Shown one piece after another: positions 27,466 to 36,107 of a DNA stretch of 64,000 bases. The DNA lies in assembly GCA_903845055.1 (NCBI GenBank), contig CAIMWF010000040.1, positions 1 to 64,000 on the forward strand, in the 5' to 3' direction. Made by a program: the position numbers and the translations under genes. This DNA is from an uncultured Bacteroidales bacterium. GTDB lineage: Bacteria > Bacteroidota > Bacteroidia > Bacteroidales > FEN-979. How positions within the stretch are numbered: the first letter of the stretch is position 1; the number at the start of each line of letters is the position of its first letter. Under the pieces are notes generated by a model that was not told the origin of the DNA, did not search any database, and was given only the letters and a program-made list of their open reading frames with translations.

Positions 27466-28335
27466 ATGTCACGCACTTTCCATTTCCTGTATATCCTGGT
27501 CCTGGTGTTCATCGTCCTGGCTGTTTTTATTGTCATCAACCGTACCGGCTATTCCTATTACCGGCTTGGCATTGAGGAGCGGCCGTTCCATCCTGCCGAT
27601 GCATCGCTGAAACCCAGCGGGGTGTGGGGACACGGTTATGGAATTATCGGATCTTTCCTGATGCTGATCGGTGTGGGGTTCTACATGGTCCGTAAACGTT
27701 TCAGGAGCCTCGGCCGGGTCGGGCTTCTCAAACACTGGCTCGAGTTTCACATTTTCCTTTGTTCACTGGGGCCGGTCCTTGTGCTGTATCACACCACCTT
27801 CAAATTCGGCGGGTTGGTCGCCCTCAGCTTCTGGAGCATGGTCGCCGTATTCCTGAGCGGCATCATCGGCCGGTTCATTTACATCCAGATCCCGCGGACC
27901 ATCGAAGGGCGTGAACTGAGCCTGAACGAAGTGAGGGAGCTTACAAGCAACATCAGCGATACCATCCGCAACATGGTCACCCTGGATGATGCAAGCTACC
28001 ATACCATCGTCGACTCCACCCAAGGCCGGGCGGAAATGGTCTATAAAAACATATTTGTTCGTTATTTCTCCCGGGTAAGGAACGACCGCAATACGTTGAG
28101 AAATGTCCGGAATGTCCTGCGCCGGAACAACATTCCGAAACCCCAGAGAAACAGGGTCATTGAACTCGTAAAGAGTGAAATCTCGCTCAACAAGCGCATT
28201 GAAAGGCTCGTCATCATGCAGAACATGTTTAAATACTGGCATGTTGCGCACCTGCCGTTTGCCATCGTGATGCTGATCATCATGATCATCCACGTGGGAG
28301 TTACCATTGCTTTCGGATATCGCTGGATCTTCTGA
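27466..28335 (+). CDS. Predicted di-heme b membrane protein (quinone/cytochrome b-like)
   Basis: A 289-residue integral membrane protein with about five membrane helices (roughly residues 5-25, 57-77, 92-112, 118-140 and 262-284) and a basic loop between the last two. His95 and His109 are separated by 13 residues in one helix region, and His262 and His276 by 13 in another. This H-x13-H pair pattern is the hallmark of bis-histidine heme b sites in cytochrome b and ferric-reductase-like proteins. I do not recognise a named family. Its stop is 1 base before the start of the Fe-S/FAD protein, so the pair is coupled. It likely passes electrons through the inner membrane to the periplasmic cytochromes. 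Confidence 0.7.
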   Translation: MSRTFHFLYILVLVFIVLAVFIVINRTGYSYYRLGIEERPFHPADASLKPSGVWGHGYGIIGSFLMLIGVGFYMVRKRFRSLGRVGLLKHWLEFHIFLCSLGPVLVLYHTTFKFGGLVALSFWSMVAVFLSGIIGRFIYIQIPRTIEGRELSLNEVRELTSNISDTIRNMVTLDDASYHTIVDSTQGRAEMVYKNIFVRYFSRVRNDRNTLRNVRNVLRRNNIPKPQRNRVIELVKSEISLNKRIERLVIMQNMFKYWHVAHLPFAIVMLIIMIIHVGVTIAFGYRWIF

Positions 28336-28336
28336 C

Positions 28337-29668
28337 ATGGAACTGTTTTTAGAAAAATTTGCCGTTTACTCCGTCGCCATCCTCCTGTGCATGGTGGTGG
28401 TTTTCATTTACCTTTGGAAACAGAGGCGCGATTCGAAAAAGGTCGACGAAAAGATCGCCAGGGCGAAACTTGAAGGGATGTACGAGCCCGTTTCACTCCA
28501 CCCTGTGGTTGACGAAGGCAGTTGCATCAGGACGGGAGCCTGCATCGCCGCCTGTCCCGAAAAGGATATCCTGGGCATCAGGAACGGCAAGGCGACCACC
28601 ATCAATGCTTCGCAATGCATCGGCCATGGCGCCTGTTTTCATGCCTGCCCCACCCAGGCCATCACCCTCTGCATCGGTACCGAAACCCGTGGGGTTGAAT
28701 TGCCACAGATCAACCAGAATTTTGAATCCAACATTCCCGGGATCTTCATTGCCGGCGAACTGGGCGGGATGGGTCTGATCAGGAACGCAGTGGAACAGGG
28801 CAAGCAATCGGTCGAGAACATCGTAAAATCACTTAAAAAAAACCATGCCGCCGATTATGACCTGGTCATCGTAGGTGCGGGACCTGCGGGCATCGCCGCC
28901 GCCCTGATGGCAAAAAAACACCAGCTCCGGTTCCTGCTCCTCGAACAGGACACGCTGGGAGGAACCGTATTCACCTTCCCAAGGTCGAAAATTGTCATGA
29001 CATCTGCCATGGAATTACCGCTGTACGGGAAGGTAAAACTATCAGAGACAAGCAAATCAGAATTGCTGACACTGTGGAAGGATGTCCTGAAAAAACATGA
29101 TATCCGCGTTAAGGAAAATGCAAAGGTTGAAGCGGTTGTGGCCGAAAATGAACATTTCAGGGTGGAAACCATGGGCGGTGAAAAATTTTCCGCAAAAACA
29201 GTCCTGCTGGCCATTGGCCGCCGCGGTACTCCCCGCAAACTTGGCGTCCCCGGCGAAACGCTGGAAAAAGTTGCTTACCGTCTGCTTGAACCTGAAGCCA
29301 TTACTGGTAAAGATATTATGATCATCGGGGGAGGCGATTCTGCCATTGAATCGGCCGTCATGCTTGCAGAGACCAACAACGTCACCCTTTCTTACAGGAG
29401 TGAAAGCTTCAGCCGGCTCAAACCGAAAAACCACGATGCCATCCGTACGGCAATGGCGGCCGAAAAAGTCAGGGTACTTTTCAATACAAGCCCGGCTGAG
29501 ATTACCAGGGATGCAGTTGTCCTCACGCCCGCTTCAGGAGATGAGAGGCTTACCATTAAAAACAACCTTGTCTATATTTTTGCCGGCGGGGAACTGCCAA
29601 CACAATTTTTACAAAAAATCGGCCTTGAGATCACGAAAAAGTATGGTGAGGCTATTTTAAAACACTAA
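28337..29668 (+). CDS. Membrane-anchored ferredoxin-domain FAD/NAD(P) oxidoreductase
   Basis: A 443-residue protein. One N-terminal membrane helix (about residues 8-27) precedes a two-motif ferredoxin domain (residues 60-110). A thioredoxin-reductase-like flavoprotein follows with FAD motif VIVGAGPAGIAAAL near 177 and NAD(P) motif IMIIGGGDSAIESAVML near 330. There is no redox-active CxxC in the flavin domain, so it is not a thioredoxin reductase. Each ferredoxin motif lacks one cysteine: C63-x5-C69-x3-C73-P and C94-x5-C100-x3-C104-P, with Thr and His in the missing positions. ATG 28337 is preferred over the track start, which overlaps the upstream gene. It likely couples NAD(P)H to the heme b protein. 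Confidence 0.82.
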   Translation: MELFLEKFAVYSVAILLCMVVVFIYLWKQRRDSKKVDEKIARAKLEGMYEPVSLHPVVDEGSCIRTGACIAACPEKDILGIRNGKATTINASQCIGHGACFHACPTQAITLCIGTETRGVELPQINQNFESNIPGIFIAGELGGMGLIRNAVEQGKQSVENIVKSLKKNHAADYDLVIVGAGPAGIAAALMAKKHQLRFLLLEQDTLGGTVFTFPRSKIVMTSAMELPLYGKVKLSETSKSELLTLWKDVLKKHDIRVKENAKVEAVVAENEHFRVETMGGEKFSAKTVLLAIGRRGTPRKLGVPGETLEKVAYRLLEPEAITGKDIMIIGGGDSAIESAVMLAETNNVTLSYRSESFSRLKPKNHDAIRTAMAAEKVRVLFNTSPAEITRDAVVLTPASGDERLTIKNNLVYIFAGGELPTQFLQKIGLEITKKYGEAILKH

Positions 29669-29726
29669 AAAACGATCAACAAATTCAAAAAAAAAGAAAA
29701 ACAGCTACCAGAGCCACCTCCCATAC

Positions 29727-29757
29727 TACTGCCTATTGCCTGCTGCCTGCTGCCTGT
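29727..29757. repeat. Heptamer tandem repeat (TGCCTAT/TGCCTGC)
   Basis: Four 7-base units end 12 bases before the start of the 20-heme cytochrome gene. Confidence 0.88.
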
Positions 29758-29769
29758 TTTCCCAAATAA

Positions 29770-31386
29770 ATGAAACAGTTCGTCACCCACCGGCCGCTCC
29801 TTATCATCCTGGCGATATTTTTCGCAGGATGTTCCTTTGCGCAAATTTCCCCGGGGGAACTTGCGAAGGTCCATGCGCAGCTTGAAGGTATGTCAAATTG
29901 TACCAGGTGCCATATCCTGGGAAAGAAGGTTTCCAACCAGAAATGCCTGGAGTGCCACACCGAACTGAAATCGCGTATCGACGCCAGGAAAGGTTATCAT
30001 TCCTCCCCCGAAATTCTCAATAAGGAATGTGTTTCCTGTCACAGTGACCATCACGGCGTAAATTTCCAGATCGTCAGGTTTGCAAAGGAAAAATTCAACC
30101 ACGCGCTCAGCGGCTTCACGCTGACCGGTGCCCATGCAAAAAAACAGTGCGCCGACTGTCACAAAACGGAGTTCATTAAGGATCAGAAAGCAAAAGGAAA
30201 AAAATTCACCTACCTCGGGTTGGTTACCACCTGCCAGGCATGCCATGCCGACTATCACCAGCAGACACTTTCGCCAAATTGCGGTGACTGTCATGGCACC
30301 GAAGCTTTCAAGCCCGCCCCTAAGTTCGATCATGCAAGGACGAAGTACCCGCTATCGGGGAAGCACCTGGAAGTGCCCTGTATCACATGTCACAGGACCT
30401 GTGTGAAAAACGGGCAGAAATTCCAGGAATTCAAGGGGATCAGGTACGAAAACTGCGTCAGTTGCCATAAAGACGTTCACAATAACAAATTCGGCCAGAA
30501 TTGCACCCAGTGCCATTCTGAGCAATCTTTCAGTGTCATCAAGGGCGCGCAGAACTTTGATCACAATAAAACGAATTTCAACCTCGAAGGAAAACACCAG
30601 AAAGTTGCCTGTACGGCCTGCCACAAATCAAAGTTTATGAATGCCCTGAAATTTGCCCGGTGCGTCGATTGTCACTCCGATTACCACAAAGGCCAGCTTT
30701 CCCGGCAGGGTGTTTCGCCCGATTGTTCCCAATGTCACACGGTTGCCGGGTTTAAAGAATTTTCCTATACCACGGAACAGCACAATCAAAGTGCTTTCAG
30801 GCTGAACGGGTCGCACCTTGCCATTCCCTGTATTGCCTGCCACATCAGGGGAACCACCCCTGGCGACACAACCTGGCGTTTCAGGAAGATCGGAAGCCGG
30901 TGCGGCGATTGCCACCAGGATATCCACAAGGGGCTGATCAATGAAAAATATTACCCGGAGGCCCGCTGCGAAAACTGCCACAACGAAGGCAGGTGGTCCA
31001 ATGTGACCTTTGATCACAACAGGACGAATTTCGCACTGGCAGGGGTCCATGCCATGAAATCATGCCGCGATTGCCATTTCAGCAAAGAAGCTGCGGGCGG
31101 GACGGTTCAAAAATTTGCAGGCGTTGACCCCGCCTGTTCCGCCTGTCATAAAGATATCCATGCAAAACAATTTGAAACCGGCGGTGTCACCGATTGCAGC
31201 CGGTGCCACGAACAGGCAGCCTTCAAACCTGCAACAAAATTCGATCATTCCAAAACAGGTTTCCCCCTGGATGGGAAACATCGTGACGTGGCCTGCAACA
31301 AATGCCACAAATCAATGGTTGACAACGGGTTGACCTTTATTCTTTACAAAATAAAAGAATTCAGATGCGAAAACTGTCATCATTAA
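29770..31386 (+). CDS. 20-heme c-type cytochrome
   Basis: A 538-residue exported protein with an N-terminal signal (LLIILAIFFAGCSFAQ; the Cys could make it a lipoprotein). I count 20 CXXCH heme c motifs, from CTRCH near residue 44 to CENCH at the extreme C-terminus. Spacing varies and there are many extra histidines for distal ligation. Repeating blocks such as FDHxxTxFxLxGKHxxVxCxxCH occur at least six times, so it is built from duplicated modules like other cytochrome c3-type multiheme proteins. It overlaps the next gene by 22 bases. It probably carries electrons in the periplasm or at the outer membrane. Confidence 0.92.
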   Translation: MKQFVTHRPLLIILAIFFAGCSFAQISPGELAKVHAQLEGMSNCTRCHILGKKVSNQKCLECHTELKSRIDARKGYHSSPEILNKECVSCHSDHHGVNFQIVRFAKEKFNHALSGFTLTGAHAKKQCADCHKTEFIKDQKAKGKKFTYLGLVTTCQACHADYHQQTLSPNCGDCHGTEAFKPAPKFDHARTKYPLSGKHLEVPCITCHRTCVKNGQKFQEFKGIRYENCVSCHKDVHNNKFGQNCTQCHSEQSFSVIKGAQNFDHNKTNFNLEGKHQKVACTACHKSKFMNALKFARCVDCHSDYHKGQLSRQGVSPDCSQCHTVAGFKEFSYTTEQHNQSAFRLNGSHLAIPCIACHIRGTTPGDTTWRFRKIGSRCGDCHQDIHKGLINEKYYPEARCENCHNEGRWSNVTFDHNRTNFALAGVHAMKSCRDCHFSKEAAGGTVQKFAGVDPACSACHKDIHAKQFETGGVTDCSRCHEQAAFKPATKFDHSKTGFPLDGKHRDVACNKCHKSMVDNGLTFILYKIKEFRCENCHH

Positions 31387-33323
31387 TCCTGGTAACGCTC
31401 TTTGCAGTGAAGCTTTTTGCCCAGCCTTCGCCCCACGGGGAAGGATATAAAGCCAATTGCATGGATTGTCATAATACCTCCGGCTGGAAAATCGACACGA
31501 AAAAGTTGTCTTTCAACCACAATTCGACAAATTTTCCGCTGATCGGCCAGCATGTTGCCGTCGATTGCCGTGGCTGCCACAAATCACTGGAGTTTTCCAT
31601 GGCAGGGAAGGAATGCATCTCCTGTCATACCGACATCCACAACCAGACGGTCGGCATGAATTGCGAAAGGTGCCACACACCGGCTTCCTGGATCGTCAAC
31701 AACATCACCGAGATCCACCAGCGAAGCCGGTTCCCGCTGGTCGGTGCGCACCGTTCGGCCGATTGCTATGCCTGCCATAAAAATGCATCGGCAAATCTCT
31801 TGCTGTTTGGTCCTCTTGGCGTTGAATGCATCGATTGTCACGAGCAGAATTATAACGCAACTACCAACCCAAACCATGTCGCGGCGAATTATTCCAAAAA
31901 CTGTCTCGAATGCCACAAGATCACCGCTGTTTCGTGGACCGGTGCCGGGATCAACCATAGTTTTTTCCCACTGACCGCCGGCCATGCGGTGAGCAACTGC
32001 CAGGACTGCCACAAGACCCCGAACTATGCCAGCACCTCTCCCGATTGTTTTTCGTGTCACCAGTCCAATTACAATACCACCTCCAATCCAAACCATGCCT
32101 CCATCGGCTTCTCCACCAGCTGCAAGGATTGCCATACCACCAATCCCGGGTGGAAACCGGCTCAGTACAAGGATCATGATGCAAAATCGTTCCCGATCTA
32201 TTCAGGCAAGCACAATGGCGCATGGAGCCAATGTTCGGAATGTCATCAGAATCCCGCCAGTTATGTTCAATTTACCTGTATCGATTGCCACGATCACAAC
32301 CAGGGCGACATGAACCGCAAGCACAACGGCGTGACCGGCTATGCATGGAACAGCCCGGCCTGCTTCGCCTGTCATCCGACCGGGTCAAAAGACGGAACCT
32401 TCAACCACGCCAACTCGGGTTTCCCGCTCACCGGCGCCCATACCACCCTGGAATGCATCAAATGCCATGCAAACGGCTATGCAGGAACTTCGCCGGTTTG
32501 CTATAGCTGTCATGCCACGAACTACAACCAGTCGACCAATCCGAACCACGTCGGAAAAAATATTCCCACCGACTGCGCTACCTGCCATACCACTGCACCG
32601 GGCTGGAAACCGGCAACCTTCGCCATTCATGGCAACTATTACCCGCTTACCGGCGCGCATGCGACCATCGCAACCAATTGTGCCAGCTGCCACCAGGGCA
32701 ACTATGCCACCACCCCGAATACCTGCGAAGGATGCCACCTGCCCAATTATAATGCCACCACCAACCCAAACCATGCAGGCATCAGCATCCCGACCACCTG
32801 CATCACCTGTCACACCACCACGCCAAACTGGAAACCGGCCACCTTCCCCATCCACAACAACTATTACATCCTGGCCGGGGCCCACATCTCCCTCGACTGC
32901 AGCACCTGCCATAACGGGACCTACAATACCTCCACGCCATCCACCTGCGTCGGCTGCCACCTGACAAACTATAACCAGACCACGAACCCGGCCCATGCCG
33001 CAGCCCAGTTCCCGACAACCTGCGCCGACTGCCATTCTCAAACAGCCTGGTCCCCGTCAACCTGGAACCACGACGGCCTCTATTTCCCGATTTATTCAGG
33101 GAAACACAAAGGGAGATGGTCAACCTGCGCCGACTGCCATACCAATCCGGCCAATTATGTAGTGTTCACATGCACCACCTCCTGCCATCCCCAGGGTTCG
33201 ATGAACAACAGCCACCAGGGTGTAAGCGGGTACAGTTACAACAGCGCGGCCTGCTACAGTTGCCACCCGACCGGCTCAACAGGGAAAATGATGGACCATT
33301 TCATCAAGAAGCAAAAAGAATAA
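31365..33323 (+). CDS. 24/25-heme c-type cytochrome
   Basis: A 652-residue exported protein with signal peptide LILVTLFAVKLFAQ. I count 24 CXXCH motifs plus one CX3CH (CTTSCH) near the C-terminus. A threonine- and asparagine-rich module, NYNxTTNPNH...CxTCHTTxPxWKPATF, recurs four or more times with high similarity, showing recent internal duplication. Two copies of SGKHxGxWSxCxxCHxNPAxYVxFTC also occur. The gene overlaps the 20-heme cytochrome gene by 22 bases and lies 10 bases from the beta-barrel gene, so all three are probably translated from one mRNA. The low-complexity linkers suggest an extended, wire-like molecule. Confidence 0.92.
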   Translation: MRKLSSLILVTLFAVKLFAQPSPHGEGYKANCMDCHNTSGWKIDTKKLSFNHNSTNFPLIGQHVAVDCRGCHKSLEFSMAGKECISCHTDIHNQTVGMNCERCHTPASWIVNNITEIHQRSRFPLVGAHRSADCYACHKNASANLLLFGPLGVECIDCHEQNYNATTNPNHVAANYSKNCLECHKITAVSWTGAGINHSFFPLTAGHAVSNCQDCHKTPNYASTSPDCFSCHQSNYNTTSNPNHASIGFSTSCKDCHTTNPGWKPAQYKDHDAKSFPIYSGKHNGAWSQCSECHQNPASYVQFTCIDCHDHNQGDMNRKHNGVTGYAWNSPACFACHPTGSKDGTFNHANSGFPLTGAHTTLECIKCHANGYAGTSPVCYSCHATNYNQSTNPNHVGKNIPTDCATCHTTAPGWKPATFAIHGNYYPLTGAHATIATNCASCHQGNYATTPNTCEGCHLPNYNATTNPNHAGISIPTTCITCHTTTPNWKPATFPIHNNYYILAGAHISLDCSTCHNGTYNTSTPSTCVGCHLTNYNQTTNPAHAAAQFPTTCADCHSQTAWSPSTWNHDGLYFPIYSGKHKGRWSTCADCHTNPANYVVFTCTTSCHPQGSMNNSHQGVSGYSYNSAACYSCHPTGSTGKMMDHFIKKQKE

Positions 33324-33333
33324 AGTTCTTCCG

Positions 33334-34980
33334 ATGAAAAACTACCTTCCATTTTTCTTACTGGTGCTGTCGGCCTTTTCGCTTTCTGGCCAGGATCTCA
33401 GCCAACTCACCGAGGGTAAAATCTCCTATGTCACCGCACAGAACATTTATGTAAAGTTCTCCTCTACCGCCACTATCACAGCAGGCGATACGCTATATCT
33501 CACCAGAGATGGCCACCTGGTCCCCGGCGCGATCGTTAAGGACCTTTCATCCATTTCCTGTGTTTGTGTTTCCCTTGTCGCGGAAAAATTCACGGTAGGG
33601 ACCACCCTGGTCTCCACGAAAAGGATGCCCGTGGCGGCAACTGCAACTCCGGCCGTCATACCTGCGGGAGGATCGGGGAACACCGGTCTTCCTGCCAGAC
33701 AGGATTCCTCAGCGAAATCAAAGACACCAACCAAAAAGCCGAAACAGCTTCTCAGCGGGTATCTTTCGGTGGTCTCTTACCTGAATTTCTCCAATAATTC
33801 CGCCAACAACCAGCAGATGCGTTATAACTTTTCAATGGCCATCCAGAACATAGGAGGATCAAAATTTTCAGCCGAAACCTACCTTTGCTTTGCACACAGC
33901 CTGAACAACGGGAGTGATATTAAAAGTGACATTTTTAACGGGCTTAAGATATACAGCCTCGCGGTGAATTATGAGATCAACCGGCATAACAACCTCTGGC
34001 TGGGAAGGAAGATCAATCCCAGGATCTCGAACGTAGGGGCCATCGACGGCCTGCAGTATGAACTTAAAACAGGGGCGATGACTTTCGGTGCGATTGCCGG
34101 CACACGACCTGACTACCGTAATTACAGTTTCAATGCCAGCCTGCTGCAATACGGGGGATATGTCTCCCACGACCTGCCCGGGAAAAACGGGACCATGCAG
34201 ACGACGCTGGCATTTGTGGAACAGACGAACAACGGCGTCACCGACCGCAGGTTCGCCTATGTGCAGTATTCGAATGCACTTGTCCGCAATCTTTACTTTT
34301 TCGGATCGGCTGACTTTGATTTTTACAAAAAGACCATGAATCCGGTCGATACTACGGTAAGAAAAGACACCACTTATAAAATCAACAATTCCCCCAGCCT
34401 CTCCAATGTCTTCGTATCCCTCAGATACCGCCCCCTGAAGCAATTGTCGTTTTCGGTTACCTATAGTTCAAGGCAGAATGTGATCTATTACGAAACCTAT
34501 AAAACCATTGTTGACAAACTACTGGAGGCGGCGACGGTCCAGGGTTTTACCGTCCAGGTCACGGTTCAGCCAGTGAAACTGCTCTCGATCGGGATCAACG
34601 CAGGTTACCGCGACAGTAAAAAAGATCCCAGGCCGACAAAAAATTATTACGGGTATTTAACTTACAGCCGCTTGCCCGGCCTCAATGTTTCGGCGACTGT
34701 TTCGGTAACCGTTCTTGAAACAGGTTACATGTCGGGAAAGATATACAGTGGTGGATTATCGCGTGACTTCGCTGCGGGAAAACTTTCGGCAGGGCTCGAT
34801 TACAGGTACGTAATCTACAAATTCTATGACGGCGAAACCATGCCGGGTCAGCACATGGGGGAGATCAATTTTACATGGAGAATAATAAAAAAGCTCTCGT
34901 TTGGACTCTATTATGAAGGTACCTTTGACAAACAGACGACCTTCAACCGGATTTATGTCAACATAACCCAGAGATTCTGA
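33334..34980 (+). CDS. Outer-membrane beta-barrel protein of the cytochrome cluster
   Basis: A 548-residue exported protein (signal LPFFLLVLSAFSLSGQ). Residues about 22-95 form a small beta-rich domain, followed by a Pro/Thr/Lys-rich linker (STKRMPVAATATPAVI ... PTKKPKQ). From about 140 to the C-terminal phenylalanine (NITQRF) there are alternating amphipathic strands with aromatic girdles, typical of an outer-membrane barrel. It has no heme motif. Its position after two multiheme cytochromes suggests a porin that could host a cytochrome, by analogy with MtrB-type proteins, though no sequence similarity to MtrB is claimed. Confidence 0.75.
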   Translation: MKNYLPFFLLVLSAFSLSGQDLSQLTEGKISYVTAQNIYVKFSSTATITAGDTLYLTRDGHLVPGAIVKDLSSISCVCVSLVAEKFTVGTTLVSTKRMPVAATATPAVIPAGGSGNTGLPARQDSSAKSKTPTKKPKQLLSGYLSVVSYLNFSNNSANNQQMRYNFSMAIQNIGGSKFSAETYLCFAHSLNNGSDIKSDIFNGLKIYSLAVNYEINRHNNLWLGRKINPRISNVGAIDGLQYELKTGAMTFGAIAGTRPDYRNYSFNASLLQYGGYVSHDLPGKNGTMQTTLAFVEQTNNGVTDRRFAYVQYSNALVRNLYFFGSADFDFYKKTMNPVDTTVRKDTTYKINNSPSLSNVFVSLRYRPLKQLSFSVTYSSRQNVIYYETYKTIVDKLLEAATVQGFTVQVTVQPVKLLSIGINAGYRDSKKDPRPTKNYYGYLTYSRLPGLNVSATVSVTVLETGYMSGKIYSGGLSRDFAAGKLSAGLDYRYVIYKFYDGETMPGQHMGEINFTWRIIKKLSFGLYYEGTFDKQTTFNRIYVNITQRF

Positions 34981-35025
34981 GCTTTCTTCAGCTCATGTTC
35001 CTGATTCACAGTCTTTACCGGTTTG

Positions 35026-35057
35026 TTTGACTATGTCCGATAAATCGATTAATTTTG
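35026..35057 (+). promoter_or_regulatory. Bacteroidetes-type promoter for the OB-fold protein gene
   Basis: TTTG (35026-35029), a 20-base spacer and TAATTTTG (35050-35057) match both elements of the Bacteroidetes consensus. The ATG at 35103 is 45 bases downstream. The last gene of the cluster therefore may also be transcribed separately. Confidence 0.7.
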
Positions 35058-35102
35058 CCGGAAATTTACAAACCCGGTTTTAACAGAAATAACATAGAAG
35101 GA

Positions 35103-35837
35103 ATGAACAAAAGTAAATTTGTAGCGATCGGCGTGCTGCTGGTCATGGCCATTGTTTTTGTGATGACAACCTGCTTCAGGGGAGGAAAAAAAGATAAAGC
35201 AAAGGATCTGCCTCCCGGAACCCATGCCGTAACGGTTGTGGATATAACACAGACCTCGAATTACACCTACCTGCAGGTTGAAGAAAACGATGCAAAATTC
35301 TGGATTGCGGTGGTGAAGCGTGATGCCAAAAAGGGTGACGTCATCTATTACAAGCAGGCGATGGAAATGAAGAATTTCGCCAGCAGGGAACTTGGAAAAA
35401 CCTTTCCTTCCGTCTATTTTGTCCAGGATCCGAGCGACAAGCTTATCGTCCCCGTAAAACCCGAAGCCCCACAGGCCATGACACCCAAAAAAGCCGAGAT
35501 CATCCGCAGGACCGATATTTCTGTGAAAGTGCCCCAGGGAGGGATATCCATTGCCGAGTTGTATAAAAACCGGGACAAATATGCAGGCAAGCCGATCGTT
35601 GTCAGGGGTGTGATCACCAAATACAACGACAAGATCATGCAGAAAAACTGGGTTCACATCCAGGACGGAACCGATTTTTCAGGTAAATTCGATCTCGCCG
35701 TTACCACCTCCGACAGTCTTACGGTCGGCGCCACCGTCACTTTCAGGGGCATCATTGCCCTGAACAGGGATTTCGGGGCAGGCTATGTTTACGAGATCAT
35801 CATGGAACAGGCCAAATCGGGCGACATCACCCGGTAG
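35103..35837 (+). CDS. Membrane-anchored OB-fold protein
   Basis: From the ATG at 35103 it has 244 residues; the track start at 35055 lies within the promoter. An N-terminal hydrophobic helix with a cysteine (VMTTCFRGG, residues 20-28) anchors it as membrane helix or lipoprotein. Two beta-rich regions follow. The second (YAGKPIVVRGVITKYNDKIMQKNWVHIQDGT ... TVGATVTFRGIIALNRDFGAGYVYEIIME) resembles the OB-fold nucleic-acid-type domain found in periplasmic proteins next to multiheme cytochromes. There are no heme motifs. It may assist cytochrome assembly or dock partners. The 3' end overlaps the DUF4342 gene by 11 bases. Confidence 0.7.
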   Translation: MNKSKFVAIGVLLVMAIVFVMTTCFRGGKKDKAKDLPPGTHAVTVVDITQTSNYTYLQVEENDAKFWIAVVKRDAKKGDVIYYKQAMEMKNFASRELGKTFPSVYFVQDPSDKLIVPVKPEAPQAMTPKKAEIIRRTDISVKVPQGGISIAELYKNRDKYAGKPIVVRGVITKYNDKIMQKNWVHIQDGTDFSGKFDLAVTTSDSLTVGATVTFRGIIALNRDFGAGYVYEIIMEQAKSGDITR

Positions 35838-36102
35838 CATCCTTTCCCGGTTTGCCGGGCTCCTCATTTCTCACCACTTCGATTTTCAGGTCGGCGACCA
35901 TCGCGGCCACGGCACCTGCCGCTGCCAGCATCGGGGCGAGTATGGCCCCGATCACCCCGAAGGTTACAGGAATTTCAAGATACACCTTGCCGTCGGCATC
36001 CTTGATGATCAGCCGGCTTACGTTTCCTTCGTGCAGGAGCTGTTTGATCTTTTCAACCAGTTCCTCCCCTTTGACACGGAATTCTTCTCTGAAATCTTCC
36101 AT
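35827..36102 (-). CDS. DUF4342 domain protein
   Basis: A 91-residue protein of the DUF4342 family. A charged helix (FRVKGEELVEKIKQLLHEGNVSRLIIKD) is followed by two short strands and one membrane helix (PVTFGVIGAILAPMLAAAGAVAAMVADL), with a charged tail. The function is unknown. It lies 5 bases downstream of the aldehyde dehydrogenase gene and is probably in the same operon. Confidence 0.82.
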   Translation of the reverse strand: MEDFREEFRVKGEELVEKIKQLLHEGNVSRLIIKDADGKVYLEIPVTFGVIGAILAPMLAAAGAVAAMVADLKIEVVRNEEPGKPGKDATG

Positions 36103-36107
36103 TTTGC

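Noticed and set aside
33334-34980. Barrel protein considered as a direct MtrB/PioB homologue
   Set aside because: No N-terminal CxxC or recognisable MtrB motifs; only the context suggests a similar role.
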